Of a stretch of DNA of 64,000 bases, positions 56,263 to 64,000 are shown one piece after another (position 1 is the stretch's first letter; each line of letters starts with the position of its first letter). The DNA is taken from the NCBI RefSeq assembly GCF_030817535.1, contig NZ_JAUSZL010000003.1:93952-157951 (forward strand), written 5' to 3'. This DNA comes from Streptomyces sp. V3I8 (GTDB lineage Bacteria; Actinomycetota; Actinomycetes; Streptomycetales; Streptomycetaceae). The notes beneath the pieces are model-generated. The model saw only the letters and a list, made by a program, of their open reading frames with translations. It had not been told where the DNA came from and made no database searches. A program made the position numbers and the translations under genes.

Positions 56263-58236
56263 ATGCCCATCCCTGACCGCTCCGAGCTGATGCAGCGGAT
56301 CGCGACCGCCCAGAGCCTGGCCGAACAGATGGTCCTGGTCCGGCAGCTGGACGAGCTGGACCGGACCCTGCAGCGCCAGGCGGCGCTGGAGCGTGAGGTC
56401 GACCTGTCCCAGACGTCGATCGACGCGGCGATGACTCCGGTCATGTCGCGGACCTCGTACGGCACCACCGAGAGCGACTGGCTCACCGAGGTGCCGGACG
56501 CGCCGCTGGACCAGTCGAAGCTGGTCGCGCAGGCGGCGCACTGGTACGGCCAGGTGCCGGGCTTCGTGCTGTCCGACGAGGTCGAGTTCGCCGAGCAGGC
56601 GCGCGGCATGGCCCGCAAGCTGGCTTCCGGTCTCGGCGGGCAGGCTCCGGCGGCCGAGCAGATCTTCGTCTCCTACGCCGCGTTCCTGCGCGCGCAGGCG
56701 GCGTCCGGCCTGGACCAGGTCCAGCAGACCACCGCGCCCGACGGCGTCACCCAGAAGGCGACCCCGCTCAACCCCGACGTCTTCGACAACTTCGCGCCGC
56801 CGGTGGCCGACATCAACACGGCCGTCTCCGGCACGGAGGACTCCAACCAGGCCCCGGCCATCCAGATGGCGGTCGGCGGCGGCGGCAACTCCAGCCCCGA
56901 GGTGCCCGGCGGGCACTCCGAGACCGGCGAGCAGACCGGCCCGGCTCCCGAGCCGTCCCTGGGCGGTGGCGGCGGCGGTGCGGCCGAGCAGCCGGGCGGG
57001 CACTCGGAGACCGACGTCGTCGGCGACAGCATCGCCGAGCCGCCTCCGGCCGCGCCCCCGGGCCAGGGTCCGGCGGCCGGGTCCGGCGGTGCGCAGCCCT
57101 ACGGCGCCGGTGGCGACAACGAGCCGCGCAAGCAGGCGGCCAGCGGGCTGCCGATGATCCAGCAGACCATCGACCCGCACGACTCGCCGTCCTCGCAGCC
57201 CCTGCCGACCACCGTGGCGTTCCCCTGGACGCTCGACGAGGGCGGCGAGGCCGACGGCATGACCGGCGAGGCCGACTACGACCAGGGCGGCCAGGTGTCC
57301 TCGGGGCACCAGTCGCACGCCAGCCTGCAGACGCAGGCCGACCAGTGGACCCAGCCGCACCAGTTCGCGCAGCCGAACATCGCCAACTCCCCGGCGACCA
57401 CTCCTCCGCGTACCCCGGCCGATGCGGGCTCGGGTGCGGCCGACGCGCGCAACCCGGAGGCGCAGCCCTCCTACGGGGACGCGCACGCGGCCAGCTCGTA
57501 CACCGACTCCTTCAACTCCGGCTCCCCGGCGGCCCCGGCGCAGAACGTGCCGGTGTCCATCGGCGGCGACAACGGGCAGGCGCAGCAGCACCCCCGGTTC
57601 GCCTCCCGCAAGGTCGCCTCGAAGGAGGAGATGCAGCACCCCGACTTCCAGCGCGGCTACAAGTACGCGACGAAGTGGGTCGAGGGCACCCCCGTGGTGC
57701 GGCCGGGCACGGCCGAGCTGGAGGCCGGAATCTACGCCGGGCTCACCGACAACCCCGTCCACCGGAGTGCCTGGCTGGCCGCTCACGCGCGCCTGGCGGA
57801 GGCCGAGCCGACGCTGACCGGCCGCATCGCCCGGCACCGCGAGTTCACGCACAAGGTCGCCTCCGCGCAGGCTCTGCCGACGGACGGCACCTACCTGCAG
57901 GTGCAGGCGATCACCGGCGTCGACCCCGACACCACGGGCCCGGCGACCTCGCCGTCGCCCTCCGGCGACACCCCGCTCAACGGCCCCGGCCGCACGCCGC
58001 CGCTGGACGGCCAGACGGGCGCGGCCGACCCGGCCGGTGCCGCCCCCTACAACGGCGCCCCGCCGTACGGCAGCCCGGTCGTCCCCCAGACGCAGTCGGT
58101 GCCGCGCGGCCAGCCCGTGCACATCCCCGACACCGGGATGGCCTCGGCCGCCCCTGCCGGTCGCGGACTGTCCCCCTCGACGGCCGCCTTCCGGCGCCGC
58201 GTCCAGGCGGGTCTCCTGAACGAGAAGAAGGGCTGA
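56263..58236 (+). CDS. Putative virion protein with long disordered middle
   Basis: 657 aa from ATG 56263 with AGGAGGAG; an upstream ATG 56098 right after a terminator is less likely. Residues 1-130 are helical (TAQSLAEQMVLVRQLDELDRTLQRQ). The middle 150-420 is Gly/Pro/Ala-rich and disordered. Residues 450-570 hold a folded part (HPDFQRGYKYATKWVEGTPVV..AELEAGIYAGLTDNP). It lies upstream of the portal gene and may be a scaffold, tape or head protein. Confidence 0.5.
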   Translation: MPIPDRSELMQRIATAQSLAEQMVLVRQLDELDRTLQRQAALEREVDLSQTSIDAAMTPVMSRTSYGTTESDWLTEVPDAPLDQSKLVAQAAHWYGQVPGFVLSDEVEFAEQARGMARKLASGLGGQAPAAEQIFVSYAAFLRAQAASGLDQVQQTTAPDGVTQKATPLNPDVFDNFAPPVADINTAVSGTEDSNQAPAIQMAVGGGGNSSPEVPGGHSETGEQTGPAPEPSLGGGGGGAAEQPGGHSETDVVGDSIAEPPPAAPPGQGPAAGSGGAQPYGAGGDNEPRKQAASGLPMIQQTIDPHDSPSSQPLPTTVAFPWTLDEGGEADGMTGEADYDQGGQVSSGHQSHASLQTQADQWTQPHQFAQPNIANSPATTPPRTPADAGSGAADARNPEAQPSYGDAHAASSYTDSFNSGSPAAPAQNVPVSIGGDNGQAQQHPRFASRKVASKEEMQHPDFQRGYKYATKWVEGTPVVRPGTAELEAGIYAGLTDNPVHRSAWLAAHARLAEAEPTLTGRIARHREFTHKVASAQALPTDGTYLQVQAITGVDPDTTGPATSPSPSGDTPLNGPGRTPPLDGQTGAADPAGAAPYNGAPPYGSPVVPQTQSVPRGQPVHIPDTGMASAAPAGRGLSPSTAAFRRRVQAGLLNEKKG

Positions 58237-58242
58237 CCGCTG

Positions 58243-59568
58243 ATGGACTTCACTGCAGACCTGATGTGGGACGGGGCATCCCGCGACCACGAGGCGGAGA
58301 CGCTCGAACTCGCGCGTACGGCGGCCCTGAACGACGCGGACAAGCTGGTGGGCCCGCTGGTCTTCCAGGCCGCCAACGATGTCGACCTCGGCCACCGCCT
58401 GGCGCTGGCCGAGCCGCACCTGAACGCCATCTCCTCCTTCCGGGGGTACCCGGTGGCCGACCTGGAGGAGGACCTGAAGCGGCGCTGGGCGCTGCTGGCC
58501 GAGTCCCGGGCCGGGCAGGCCAAGCAGGCGGCCGTGACCCGGCAGGTGACGGCCGCGCAGGAGCAGTTCATGGACCAGGCCGTCTCGCGCCTGGCGGCGA
58601 TGGCGGCCAAGGACAACCCGCTGGTGCCGATGCGGGAGTGCCTGCGTCTGGCGACCGAGGCCGTGCAGAAGCACGCCGACGCGTTCCCGCTGGCGTACGA
58701 GTCGTGGGGCGGCACCGCCGACGGCCCGATCACCGACCGGGCCAAGCACTGGAAGCCCCCGGGCATGAAGGGCGCCGGTGGCGGCGCGGGGGCCGTCGAC
58801 CCGGGCGCCAACGGCGGCGCGTCCACGTTCGACAACGTCCACCAGCGCCTGGACGACATGGAGAACCGCCTGGGCGGCGGGTCTCCGTCCGGGCCGTCCG
58901 GGCCGGTCTCGCCGACGGCGTCCCTGGACGCGATGGCGGCCGGGTTCATGGACCGGGTCAAGAACTGGTGGTCCGGCAACGGCAGCCAGCCCCACACCCC
59001 GGCGCCGTCGGCCACCCCGGCCCCGGCTCCGGCCGCAGGGGGGCGGGCGCCGCTGATCGCGCCGAGCAACAACGCGGCCTCCGACCACGTGGACGACGCT
59101 GTCACGCGCCACCACGACGAGCAGGGGCGCCGCGAGTTCGACAACATCATGCGGCGCCTGGACGGCGACCAGGCCGAGATGAACCACAAGTGGGACACCC
59201 CCCGCGCGGACCGCTTCGAGAGCCCGGCGGACACCGAGCAGCGCACGCAGCACCTGCAGAACGCCCACGACCGCCGTACGACCGACATGGAGGGGCGCGT
59301 GGACCGCCTGAGCGACTCGCTGACGCCGTCCGCTCCGAGCACGCCTGCGGGCGGGTTCTCCCACACCGACCGCTCCCAGGTCACCAACGTGCCGCTGCAC
59401 AACGCCGGGCCCGCCAGCTTCTCCCACCCCGACACCGGCTCCGGCGCCGGTGTGGGCCAGCAGCAGCTGCCGACCGACCCGGCGCCGTCCTTCTCCCACT
59501 CGCAGTCGCACACCTCTCCCCGGCCGCAGGATCACGCGTTCGGCGGTCACTTCCAGTACGGAGCGTGA
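58243..59568 (+). CDS. Putative virion-associated protein
   Basis: 441 aa. The N-terminal 150 residues are helical (EAETLELARTAALNDADKLVG..EDLKRRWALLAESRAGQAKQAAVTRQV). Residues 170-200 and 255-290 are Gly/Pro/Ala-rich, and the C-terminus has repeated ASFSHP / PSFSHSQSH motifs. It starts 6 bases after the previous gene. Structural role is inferred from position. Confidence 0.45.
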   Translation: MDFTADLMWDGASRDHEAETLELARTAALNDADKLVGPLVFQAANDVDLGHRLALAEPHLNAISSFRGYPVADLEEDLKRRWALLAESRAGQAKQAAVTRQVTAAQEQFMDQAVSRLAAMAAKDNPLVPMRECLRLATEAVQKHADAFPLAYESWGGTADGPITDRAKHWKPPGMKGAGGGAGAVDPGANGGASTFDNVHQRLDDMENRLGGGSPSGPSGPVSPTASLDAMAAGFMDRVKNWWSGNGSQPHTPAPSATPAPAPAAGGRAPLIAPSNNAASDHVDDAVTRHHDEQGRREFDNIMRRLDGDQAEMNHKWDTPRADRFESPADTEQRTQHLQNAHDRRTTDMEGRVDRLSDSLTPSAPSTPAGGFSHTDRSQVTNVPLHNAGPASFSHPDTGSGAGVGQQQLPTDPAPSFSHSQSHTSPRPQDHAFGGHFQYGA

Positions 59569-59569
59569 G

Positions 59570-59782
59570 ATGGACCCGAACCTGGTCTGGGGCGGCATCC
59601 TGGGTACCGCGTTCGCCTACGAGATGTACGGCGTCTTCAACAGGGTCGACGGCGACACCCTGAGCGAGCGCACCCGCGAGTGGTTCCGGACCAAGTCCAC
59701 CCCGGGGAAGGTCATCTTCACCCTGGGGTGGCTGGGCCTGAGCGCCTGGTTCATTCCGCACATCGTCTTCGGCGGAAGCTGA
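59570..59782 (+). CDS. Small membrane protein
   Basis: 70 aa from ATG 59570, one base after the previous stop. Two hydrophobic segments near residues 5-20 and 48-68 with a charged middle (LSERTREWFRTKSTPG). Small membrane proteins are common beside phage structural genes; holin-like function is possible but unproven. Confidence 0.5.
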   Translation: MDPNLVWGGILGTAFAYEMYGVFNRVDGDTLSERTREWFRTKSTPGKVIFTLGWLGLSAWFIPHIVFGGS

Positions 59783-59850
59783 TAACTTCTGATCGTTCGT
59801 TGACTCGGACACAGCGACCCGCCGCCCCCAACCCGGTGCGTCGCTGGCAT

Positions 59851-59882
59851 GCGCCCCTTCCGCCGTTGTCAGGGAGGGGCGC
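59851..59882 (+). terminator. Terminator
   Basis: GCGCCCCTTCC and GGGAGGGGCGC arms around GCCGTTGTCA. Confidence 0.55.
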
Positions 59883-59932
59883 TGTGCTGTCCGCCCCCAG
59901 GCGCCGGGCTGTAGGGGGTGGAGGTGAGGACC

Positions 59933-60439
59933 ATGTCTACGCTGCCCCAGGTCCTGGCGCACCAGTCTGGCGATGGGATCACCATCGCGCACTGCCCGTT
60001 CTGCGGCTCTGGACAGGTCATCGGCCGGTCTGACGGAAACACCGAGTGCTCGTTCTGCAACCAGTCCTTCCTGGTCCGGGTGCAGCCGATGTTCTCCGCG
60101 TTCCCGCAGTCGATCGACGGCATGCCCGTCGACATCCCCGGCATGCCTCCGGTCACTCCTCCCGGGATGCCGCCTGGCGGCGACCCGATGGCGGCTGGAG
60201 CCCCTCCGGGAGCCGAGGGTGAAGAGGGCGCCGGTGCGCCGCCGTTCGGCGGTGACAGCGACTCAAGCGACTCCGGGTCCGAGGACGGCCCGCCCAGCGG
60301 CTCCGACGACTCCGGGGACGACTCCGGCGGCGGTCCGCCGTTCGGGAAGAAGGAGTCCCTGCGCACGGCGGCCGGGCACCAGCTGTCCCGGTCCGCGTAC
60401 GTCGACCACCTGGCCAGCCTGCTGCGGGTGAGCCCATGA
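59933..60439 (+). CDS. Zinc-ribbon protein with disordered Ser/Asp/Gly tail
   Basis: 168 aa from ATG 59933 with a GGAGGTGAGG site. Residues 21-45 form a zinc ribbon (HCPFCGSGQVIGRSD..ECSFCNQSF). The tail is Pro/Gly/Asp/Ser-rich (SDSSDSGSEDG repeats). Such ribbon proteins commonly precede portal genes in actinophages. Role unknown. Confidence 0.5.
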   Translation: MSTLPQVLAHQSGDGITIAHCPFCGSGQVIGRSDGNTECSFCNQSFLVRVQPMFSAFPQSIDGMPVDIPGMPPVTPPGMPPGGDPMAAGAPPGAEGEEGAGAPPFGGDSDSSDSGSEDGPPSGSDDSGDDSGGGPPFGKKESLRTAAGHQLSRSAYVDHLASLLRVSP

Positions 60440-60621
60440 GCGCCTCGGTGAAGGTCCTGGTCCAGCTCGGTCTGGACGGCAAGACGTACCAGCCCGGCGA
60501 GTGGGTCACGCTGCCCGACGAGCAGAAGTGGCGCGCGCAGGAGCTGGTGGCGTATGGCCTGGCCGAGGAGGCCCCGGCCAGGCCCGTGAAGGCCGCCCGG
60601 CGTCGGGCGGCGTCGGGCTAG
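60436..60621 (+). CDS. Small protein, possible phage connector-type
   Basis: 61 aa from an ATG overlapping the previous stop. Contains KVLVQLGLDGKTYQPGEWVTLPDEQ, a barrel-like pattern seen in some small head-completion proteins, and a basic C-terminus. Not diagnostic. Confidence 0.4.
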   Translation: MSASVKVLVQLGLDGKTYQPGEWVTLPDEQKWRAQELVAYGLAEEAPARPVKAARRRAASG

Positions 60622-61223
60622 AACCTCTGCCGGTAGGCCGAGGTCCAGTGCTCGATGAGTTCGTTGCCCAGGAGTTCGTCGTCGGTGATGGCGTCCCAGC
60701 CTCCCTGATGCTCCGCCTGCTTCGCCGCGTCCCCGAGGATCCCGGCCAGTCCGTCTGCGAGTTCAGGCTGGACGGGGCCGGTGATCCACTTCAGGATGAG
60801 AGCGAGGGCTGTGTCCAGCGCCTCGGGGTCCACGCGGGAGTCGTCGATGTCTTCTCCCAGGTGCAGGGCCTGGCTCAGGTCCACCGCTTCCCAGGAGCCG
60901 GGGCGGCCCGAGGTGAAGACGGCCGTGCTGCCGCCGTCGGCGGTCAGCATCTGCGCGGTGCGGTTCAGCGCCACCAGCAGTGTCGCCACGCCCTTCCTCC
61001 CGGCCTGGAAGAGCGCGAGGGCGAGCTGGTTGGAGTCCTCTGTGGACATCGGGCCCACGGGCCGTAGCGGGCCGCGTGCCGCGTCCAGCGCTTCGATGGT
61101 GGCGTACTCAGGAAGGTCCCGCCTCGGGTACGTCGCGTAGGCGCCGTTGAGGCCGTTGTTCAGCCAGCCCTCCCCCTCCCGGTCCGCGAACCGTCCACTG
61201 CGCTTGATTTCAGGCGTCGTCAT
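60618..61223 (-). CDS. Hypothetical protein on the opposite strand
   Basis: 201 aa from ATG 61223 (complement), facing the plus-strand structural genes. Helical, acidic and without membrane segments (SNQLALALFQAGRKGVATLLVALNRTAQML). It overlaps the end of 60436-60621 by 4 bases. An isolated minus-strand gene among phage structural genes often encodes a regulator or lysogeny function, but no such motif is seen. Confidence 0.45.
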   Translation of the reverse strand: MTTPEIKRSGRFADREGEGWLNNGLNGAYATYPRRDLPEYATIEALDAARGPLRPVGPMSTEDSNQLALALFQAGRKGVATLLVALNRTAQMLTADGGSTAVFTSGRPGSWEAVDLSQALHLGEDIDDSRVDPEALDTALALILKWITGPVQPELADGLAGILGDAAKQAEHQGGWDAITDDELLGNELIEHWTSAYRQRF

Positions 61224-61309
61224 GCCGCCGATCCTTCCACCTCCCTGGCCCTGTCCGTGGCCCTTTCACCAGCCCAAGGGGTGAGCCACCACAGGGAGGA
61301 ACCCCCGAA

Positions 61310-63454
61310 ATGCCCGAGGACAAGACTGAGGCCGCGCTGGCGCGGATGTCTCGCATGTTCCGCCGCTCCTCGCGCGGAGACAGCGAGACGCCCGAGATGC
61401 GGGAGATGCGCGCGAACCGCCGCATGTCCCGTACCGCGTCGGAGACCGGCCGGTCGAGCCCCTCGGTGAATTTCGCGACACAGCGCCCGCGCGACCCGCT
61501 TTTTTATTGGCGCCAGAATAACATGCCATTCCAATTTGATGACCCGCAGCAGATGGCGAAGATGAGGGCGTACTGCCGCCTCGTCTATGCCTCTCACCCG
61601 GTCGTCGGATCGTGCGTGGACATTTACTCGAAGTATCCGCTGCTCGGCATGAAAATGTCGTGCAAGGACGAGCGGCTCACTGACTTCTACACGCAGCATT
61701 TCCTCGAAGAAGACGGCCTGAATTACAACAAGTTCATGGTCGACATCGGCCGTGAGTACTGGACGGTCGGCGAGGCCTGGCCGCTGGGGACGTTCAACGA
61801 GCCGCTGGGCGTGTGGGACGACGAGGAGCTGCTGAACCCGGACGACGTCGAGGTCCAGCCCTCGCCGTTCCTGCGTGACCCCCGATTCCTGATCCGGCTG
61901 CCCGCCGAGATGCGTGAACTGATCCGCACCCGGCAGCCCGCCTGGGAATTCGAGAAGCTGATGCAGGCGTACCCGGAGCTGACGTACTACGCCGACGACA
62001 ATCAGCTGATGCCGGTTTCGAATATCCTGCTGCGGCAGCTGAAATTCGAGGCGGACACGTTCAACAAGCGCGGCGTTCCGCTGCTTTATAGGGCGATGCG
62101 TTCGCTCATGCAGGAAGAAATGTTGAATGCGGCCGTCGATTCGGTGGCCGACCGGCTCTATACCCCGCTGATTCTCGCGAAGCTGGGCGCGTCCGCGAGC
62201 GACCTGGGCACCGACGTACCGTGGATCCCCACCCAGGACGACCTGGCCGACTTCGAGGAGGCCGTCGACCTCGCGCTGGCGGGCGACTTCCGCATCATCA
62301 TGACCCACTTCGGTGTCGACATGGCGCCGGTGCTGGGCAAGGAGGACGTGCCCGACCTCACCCCGGACTTCGACCGGATCGAGGGGCGGATCCTGCAGAC
62401 GTTCGGCCTCTCCAAGACGATGCTCGCCGGTGCCTCCTCCGGTGAGACGTACGCGGCCGACGCCCTCAACCGCGACCTGGTCACACAGATGTTGACGAAT
62501 TATCAACAGCTGCTGCACAGGCACTACCGCCAGCGGGCGCTCGTCGTCGCCGAGGCCCAGGAGCACTTCGACTACGAGGAGCGGGCCGGGCGCCGGTACG
62601 TGAAGATGGAAGAGATCCTCGAAATCGACGAGGAGACCGGCGAAGAGCGCATCGTCGAGCAGCCCAAGCTCCTCATCCCCGAGCTGCAGTTCCGCACCAT
62701 GAGCCTGCAGGACGAGGCCGCGCAGACCGAATTTTTCGAGGCGCTGCGGGAGGCCGGGGTGCCGATCTCGATGCGCACCCGGCTGCACAACGTCCAGATC
62801 GACTTCGAAGACGAGATCGAAAAATCCCGCGACGAGGCGGTCGACCTGGCGGTGGGTGAGCAGGAGACCCGCAAGGCGATCTACGTGGCGCTCAAGGACA
62901 AGGGCCTGCCGATTCCGCAGGACCTGCGCACCGACTTCGAGCCGCGCGCGCTGGACCAGAGCCAGGACCCCTCGCAGCTGCCGACGGCTCCGCTGCGGAT
63001 CCCGCTGCTGGGCATGGACCCGGTCACCTCGCAGCCGACGATGGCGCCGACGATGCAGGACCTGCAGTCCACCCCGGCCGACGGCGGCGTCGTCGAGCCC
63101 GGCAGCGTGCCCGAGCCGGTGGACGCCGACCAGGGTGAGGGGTCGCGGCCGGACGAGTCGGACGAGATGCGCGGCGACATGCCCAAGCAGTCCTCGCTGT
63201 TGCCCTTCACGCCGATCGGTGACCTGACGGGCCTGCTCCAGAACGCCGAGCGGATGCGCACCCTGGCCAACCGGCACAAGCCGAAGGTCACGGTCGCCGC
63301 GAAGCCGCTGCCCGTGAAGGCGGAAGACGGCGAGGTCGAGGAGATCGAGCTGCCCGAGGCCGTGCAGCGCAAGGAGCCGATCGGCATGTACCAGGGCCCG
63401 CGCCACATCGGCATGCGCCGCCACGTGGAAATCAAGAAGGAGCAGCAGGCCTGA
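61310..63454 (+). CDS. Phage portal protein
   Basis: 714 aa with AGGGAGGA upstream. The portal layout is visible. After a disordered start come PFQFDDPQQMAKMRAYCRLVYASHPVVGSCVDIY (the conserved portal N-domain) and LLYRAMRSLMQEEMLNAAVDSVADR. The ends of the stem and wing follow, with GLSKTMLAGASSGETYAAD. The C-terminal 150 residues are Pro/Asp-rich. It forms the dodecameric DNA gate of the head. Some stretches (61500-61560, about 61710-61740, 62040-62160, 62490-62510) are distinctly AT-rich, unlike the surrounding gene. It overlaps the next gene by ATGA. Confidence 0.8.
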   Translation: MPEDKTEAALARMSRMFRRSSRGDSETPEMREMRANRRMSRTASETGRSSPSVNFATQRPRDPLFYWRQNNMPFQFDDPQQMAKMRAYCRLVYASHPVVGSCVDIYSKYPLLGMKMSCKDERLTDFYTQHFLEEDGLNYNKFMVDIGREYWTVGEAWPLGTFNEPLGVWDDEELLNPDDVEVQPSPFLRDPRFLIRLPAEMRELIRTRQPAWEFEKLMQAYPELTYYADDNQLMPVSNILLRQLKFEADTFNKRGVPLLYRAMRSLMQEEMLNAAVDSVADRLYTPLILAKLGASASDLGTDVPWIPTQDDLADFEEAVDLALAGDFRIIMTHFGVDMAPVLGKEDVPDLTPDFDRIEGRILQTFGLSKTMLAGASSGETYAADALNRDLVTQMLTNYQQLLHRHYRQRALVVAEAQEHFDYEERAGRRYVKMEEILEIDEETGEERIVEQPKLLIPELQFRTMSLQDEAAQTEFFEALREAGVPISMRTRLHNVQIDFEDEIEKSRDEAVDLAVGEQETRKAIYVALKDKGLPIPQDLRTDFEPRALDQSQDPSQLPTAPLRIPLLGMDPVTSQPTMAPTMQDLQSTPADGGVVEPGSVPEPVDADQGEGSRPDESDEMRGDMPKQSSLLPFTPIGDLTGLLQNAERMRTLANRHKPKVTVAAKPLPVKAEDGEVEEIELPEAVQRKEPIGMYQGPRHIGMRRHVEIKKEQQA

Positions 63455-64000
63455 TGACCTACACCCTGATCCCGGTCACCCGGACCTACCTGGACGGCTC
63501 CACTCCGCGTACCGGCACCGTGCGCCTGCAGCTGATCGGCCCCCTGTCCAACGACGGGGAGGTCGCCGACCGCAGGCCTCAGGTGGCCACCCTGGACTCG
63601 GCGGGCTCGATCTCGCTGACCGTGCGGGCCACAGACGACCCCGGCACGCTGCCCGAGGGCGGCGGCGCCTACGAGGTCACCGAGGTCCTCTCCGGGCTCG
63701 ACGTCGACACGTACCTCATCCAGGTGCCCTTCGACGGCGGGCCCGTCGACCTGGCCACCGCGCCCCGGCTGGACGAGGACGAGGCCCCGGCCCCGGCCGT
63801 GTTCTTCCAGCCGGTGAACGAGCGCGGCCTGCCGGGCGGGTACGCGGGCCTGGACGGCTCCGGCCGCGTCTCCTACACCCAGCTCCCGGCCGACATCGGC
63901 TCCGGTGAGGGAGGGGGCGGGGGCGTCGAGATCAGCGGCGACAACACCGACATCCAGCCCCTGGGCACCCGGGCGGCCGGGGCCTCCGGCAAGGCGGCCG
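63454..64000 (+). CDS. Start of a putative tail or structural protein (continues beyond window)
   Basis: The first 182 codons are visible, beginning in the overlapping ATG. The N-terminus (LIPVTRTYLDGSTPRTGTVRLQLIGPL) and following strands (TLDSAGSISLTVRATDD) suggest an Ig-like or jelly-roll unit. The line GYAGLDGSGRVSYTQLPADI is typical of phage tail-fibre linker repeats. A tail or receptor-side role is likely. The end is cut off. Confidence 0.5.
   Translation, partial: MTYTLIPVTRTYLDGSTPRTGTVRLQLIGPLSNDGEVADRRPQVATLDSAGSISLTVRATDDPGTLPEGGGAYEVTEVLSGLDVDTYLIQVPFDGGPVDLATAPRLDEDEAPAPAVFFQPVNERGLPGGYAGLDGSGRVSYTQLPADIGSGEGGGGGVEISGDNTDIQPLGTRAAGASGKAA

Noticed and set aside
55942..59598. A very long open frame on the minus strand through the virion genes
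   Set aside because: It is an Arg/Gly/Val/Leu-rich antisense shadow of the GC3-biased plus genes, has no ribosome site that fits, and would overlap four well-supported genes.
1..64000. Ribosomal RNA genes or insertion sequences
   Set aside because: No rRNA-like stretches and no transposase with flanking terminal repeats were seen.

Overview
The window is high-GC actinobacterial DNA, most likely from Streptomyces or a close relative. Four things point there: GTG/TTG starts with GTGA and ATGA overlaps, GGAGG ribosome sites, a DUF5753-type regulator beside DUF397 and RsbW-like ATPase genes, and a DUF2975/XRE pair. It also carries a phage portal gene, virion-like proteins, dCTP deaminase and dozens of small unrecognised genes typical of actinophages. 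I read it as part of a phage-plasmid or a large prophage in a Streptomyces replicon. No terminase, capsid, replication initiator or telomere is in view, so this stays an inference.

Layout. 0-7 kb: accessory genes on both strands, including a degenerate tyrosine recombinase. 7.1-10.9 kb: a tightly overlapping minus-strand operon that ends in an intact tyrosine recombinase. 11-15.3 kb: a ribbon-helix-helix-like gene, a 137-bp tandem structured repeat, a secreted protein, and the DUF397 / XRE-DUF5753 / RsbW-like regulatory group. 15.3-47.5 kb: the striking part. Almost every gene or short operon, all on the plus strand, is preceded by the same promoter-operator cassette: a -35 box, an invariant palindrome (CGCACT-N4-AGTGCG) filling the 17-18 bp spacer, and a TAGGTT-like -10. 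It is followed by a similar leader ending in a GAGGAG ribosome site, and often preceded by a hairpin terminator. I count 18 copies. 48-56 kb: small genes, an NlpC/P60 hydrolase, dCTP deaminase, a large coiled-coil protein and an autoregulatory-looking DUF2975/XRE pair. 56-64 kb: putative virion genes with the portal protein.

How it fits together. The 15.3-47.5 kb block looks like one large regulon in which a single DNA-binding protein could block many promoters by sitting between -35 and -10. That would be a neat way to keep about 45 phage accessory genes silent in lysogeny and release them together. The regulator was not identified; HTH proteins at 41543-42106, 55779-56030 and 11429-11938 are candidates, or it lies outside the window. 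Most of the regulon genes have no recognisable function.

Function is confident only for a minority: portal, dCTP deaminase, NlpC/P60 protein, tyrosine recombinase, XRE/DUF5753, DUF397, HATPase, DUF262, DUF2975, Excalibur and the lipoproteins. Elsewhere I describe what is visible.
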